Below are positions 61,668-64,000 of a stretch of DNA of 64,000 nucleotides, in pieces. The stretch is from Sindora glabra (Eukaryota > Streptophyta > Magnoliopsida > Fabales > Fabaceae). The DNA is taken from the NCBI GenBank assembly GCA_020226215.1, contig CM035227.1, positions 7,123,343 through 7,187,342 of the forward strand. Direction: 5' to 3'. Each line of letters opens with the position of its first letter. Position 1 is the stretch's first letter. The translations under genes and the position numbers were made by a program. Under the pieces are notes generated by a model. That model did no database searches and was not told the DNA's origin. It worked only from the letters and a program-made list of their open reading frames with translations.

Positions 61668-62651
61668 ATTGCTGAAGAGTGATGGTCATGTTCATCCTGA
61701 GTACAAGTCAGTGAACTTAAGTGGTGTTATAAAGGGCTTTGTATTTTCTGAATAAACGGTTTTAGTAAGACTTTTGGTTGTGTTGATGTCCTCGGTTGCT
61801 TGTTGCTTGTTGCTCCTTGATGATGATGGTGTATTCCAGCTCTGTATAGGCTTTACTGATATCCGATATGAATGCAGATGAACTCTCTCGATATTCAAGT
61901 CTCTGCCTGCAAACTCGTTTGTTATTTTAACAGCTTGAGAACTGTAAATAATAATAGATTGACATTCTTAAAATAAGGATATATATATATATATATATAT
62001 GGGAGATCAGAGGTGGAGGAGATTTAGGCAAAAAAATTGATGCTTTTGATTATCTTCAAATGTTCCCTTCAGAAAACAAATAAACAGAACTAATTCGCTA
62101 ACATAAGTTTCAAAAATGATAAATTACACTTCTGAAACATTATTAGGATGTCAAAAATGTATACTAAACAATTAAATTTAACTAAACTATATGTTAAAAA
62201 TCCTGCTGGGACGCCAGCATCTTGTCATTTTATTATCTCAGCAACCAAAGAATATTTTCGAATGACTTTGCTTTGAGGTGATGAATAAACTTCAGGGCGC
62301 TAAACGATGTTCAACATCAGGACACCATTATGAACTGAGATTTGGATTACGTTTTCCCGTGTTGTTCTTCCATTAGTCCTTTCACTTTCCCTTTTGCTTT
62401 ACTGATAAATCCAAGATCTTCCCAGCTGCAATATGTACGGAGAGAAATAACCTTATTATTGTCAATGTGGATACAAATAACTGTGTCATACAATTGGGCC
62501 TCCTATGGAAGTCCCTCGCCATTTGACTTCAACATACAAGGATCAATAGCGAGCGTTTACAATTATCCACTACATGAAAGCGCTCCTCATGCTCATCTTT
62601 GGCCCCACTCTACAAATACCCATTTCATGACTCTTCGAAACTGGAGTGGAG
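61668..62651. other. Intergenic, convergent 3' flanks of HSP and PPR genes
   Basis: The 3' ends of the rightward small HSP and the leftward PPR gene face each other here. It contains an AT run at about 61980-62000. No further gene seen. Confidence 0.5.
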
Positions 62652-64000
62652 CTAAACATCAACTTGAACATCACTTCTAAAGCCAATGATACTTTCCAAG
62701 ACACTGCATATCTCTTCTGTTCTTTCATTTGATTTATCGACAGAATAGAAGTGATGAACTCGATTATCAACTTCGATCCAACTGCAACCTGGAATTTTAC
62801 GGGAATTTCGCTCTCTCAACATGCTCCTTACCATTCCTACTTCATCCCATTTTCCTAATTCCCCGTATATATTAGCCAACATTATACCATAGCCACCATT
62901 ATCTGGATCTATTTCTACCAACTTCTTTGCTGCTAATTCGGCCAAATCAGTACGGCCATGAATCTTACATCCATTAAGCAAAGAACCCCAAACGACTTCA
63001 TCAGGTTCCATGCTCATGTTCCGAACAACGTCCATTGCCTCATCAAATCGGCCCGCTCGACCAAGAAGGTCTATCAAGCATCCATAGTGTTCAATCCGAG
63101 GCTCTATCCCGTATTCTTGAGTCATCGTCTCAAAGAAGTAGTAACCTTTCTCAACCCGTCCTCCATGCGTACAAGCATTCAGTAAACCGATAAAAGTCAC
63201 CTCATCTGGTCTTATATTATCACCACGCCCCATCATATGCTCAAAAATGTCAATTGCACTCTCACTTTGTCCATGAAGTGCAAAAGAGTTGATCAAGGAA
63301 TTCCATGATGTTAAGCTTTTTTCTGAATTCATGTTAAAAATCCTTCTCGCCTGTTTAAGGTTGCCGCATTTCCCATACATATCTAGCAGAGCATTTGAAG
63401 TAAAAGTGTCTAGAGCAAAACCATTTTTGTAAAGGTAACCATGTATCCATTTTCCAAGTTGCAGCATGCCTGTGTGGCTGCAAGCTGAAAGTGCACAAAC
63501 TATTGTGACTTGGTTTGGCTTGTTATATTGATATTGATTCTCGATAGCAAGAGAAACCATTTTTCTAAAGAGGGTGAGTGCCTCACTGAAAAATCCATTC
63601 TGTGTACACCCTGCAATTACAGCATTCCAAGAGGGTACATCTCTCTCCGGCATTTCATCAAACAACGTCATAGCGTTGTTAATATCCCCAGTTCTTGTAT
63701 ACCCAGAAATCATGGCCGTCCAAGAAACAACATTTTTCTCAATCATTTCATCAAACAGCTTCCGGGCTTTACCGACATCTAATGGAATCCTCGTATAGGA
63801 ATCCACGAGAGCAGTTTGCACAACTGGGTATTTCTGAAATCCAGATTTTACAATCTGAGTATGCACCAACTCAGTGCCACGAGACCCCAAAACGTCAGGG
63901 CATGATTTCAAGACGTGTGGGTAGATGAACTGGTTGGGCTGAGGGCTTCCTCGACGAACCATATTGCGGTATAACAAAAATGCAGAAACATGATCGGGTC
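62652..64000 (-). CDS. PPR protein, E subgroup (At1g33350-like), 5' end outside window
   Basis: PLS-class pentatricopeptide-repeat protein, normally targeted to mitochondria or chloroplasts and acting in RNA editing or processing. The frame is open to the window edge, so the N-terminus is missing; 449 codons plus two bases are visible. Repeats include NVVSWTAMISGYTRTGDINN, DVPSWNAVIAGCTQNGFFSE, LLDMYGKCGNLKQARRIF, SLTSWNSLINSFALHGQSES and DEVTFIGLLNACTHGGRVEK, followed by the E motif (GSLLNGCKIHGRTDLAELAA to KIPGCSWIEVDNRVHHFYS). There is no DYW deaminase domain: it stops about 35 residues after the E motif. No frame break seen. Position after the ANTH and GGQ genes matches At1g33350. Confidence 0.93.
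   Translation of the reverse strand, partial: PDHVSAFLLYRNMVRRGSPQPNQFIYPHVLKSCPDVLGSRGTELVHTQIVKSGFQKYPVVQTALVDSYTRIPLDVGKARKLFDEMIEKNVVSWTAMISGYTRTGDINNAMTLFDEMPERDVPSWNAVIAGCTQNGFFSEALTLFRKMVSLAIENQYQYNKPNQVTIVCALSACSHTGMLQLGKWIHGYLYKNGFALDTFTSNALLDMYGKCGNLKQARRIFNMNSEKSLTSWNSLINSFALHGQSESAIDIFEHMMGRGDNIRPDEVTFIGLLNACTHGGRVEKGYYFFETMTQEYGIEPRIEHYGCLIDLLGRAGRFDEAMDVVRNMSMEPDEVVWGSLLNGCKIHGRTDLAELAAKKLVEIDPDNGGYGIMLANIYGELGKWDEVGMVRSMLRERNSRKIPGCSWIEVDNRVHHFYSVDKSNERTEEICSVLESIIGFRSDVQVDV

Overview
The window is nuclear DNA from a flowering plant, most likely a core eudicot. The base composition is very AT-rich, the genes have many introns with GT-AG borders, and the gene families are plant-specific: class III peroxidase, E-class PPR, ER small heat-shock protein, chlorophyll dephytylase. 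By recall, three neighbouring genes match the Arabidopsis chromosome 1 loci At1g33330, At1g33340 and At1g33350 in that order. A fourth, about 30 kb away, matches At1g33420. This suggests conserved microsynteny, but I could not run a search.

Layout. 1-11.8 kb: no intact gene recognised; a cluster of GC-rich hairpins near 1.1 kb, a broken nucleoredoxin copy near 7 kb and a lone ABCC-transporter exon near 9.6 kb, both on the minus strand. 11.8-16.3 kb: intact four-exon class III peroxidase (minus), with a large repeat-filled intron 3. 18.9-23.5 kb: five-exon PHD-finger protein of the MMD1/MS1 family (minus). 24.15-32.36 kb: a decayed Mutator-like element (MULE) with long terminal inverted repeats. 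It is interrupted by a Harbinger-like MITE and by a 1667-bp solo LTR with a perfect 5-bp target duplication. 32.4-39.2 kb: extremely AT-rich DNA, including a diverged tandem satellite with apparent higher-order (long-short-short) periodicity near 770 bp. 39.75-43.25 kb: multi-exon SET-domain histone methyltransferase of the ASHH3/ASHH4 type (minus). 45.8-48.0 kb: six-exon chlorophyll dephytylase-like hydrolase (plus). 50.9-53.5 kb: six-exon organellar GGQ release-factor-like gene (plus), with a non-autonomous MULE in intron 4. 55.8-57.1 kb: single-exon ANTH clathrin-assembly protein (plus). 60.7-61.7 kb: heat-inducible ER small HSP with visible heat-shock elements (plus). 62.65-64 kb: PPR protein (minus), running off the window end.

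The genes do not form an operon or one pathway. They are a typical mosaic: chromatin (PHD, SET), organelle gene expression (GGQ factor, PPR), chloroplast pigment turnover, endocytosis, cell-wall peroxidase and ER proteostasis. The most informative accessory structure is the nested transposon at 24-32 kb, where removing each inner insertion restores the host element's reading at both junctions. The most unusual is the AT-rich higher-order repeat at 34.5-39.2 kb, whose flanking repeat also occurs inside the peroxidase intron. I saw no convincing tRNA, rRNA or CRISPR.
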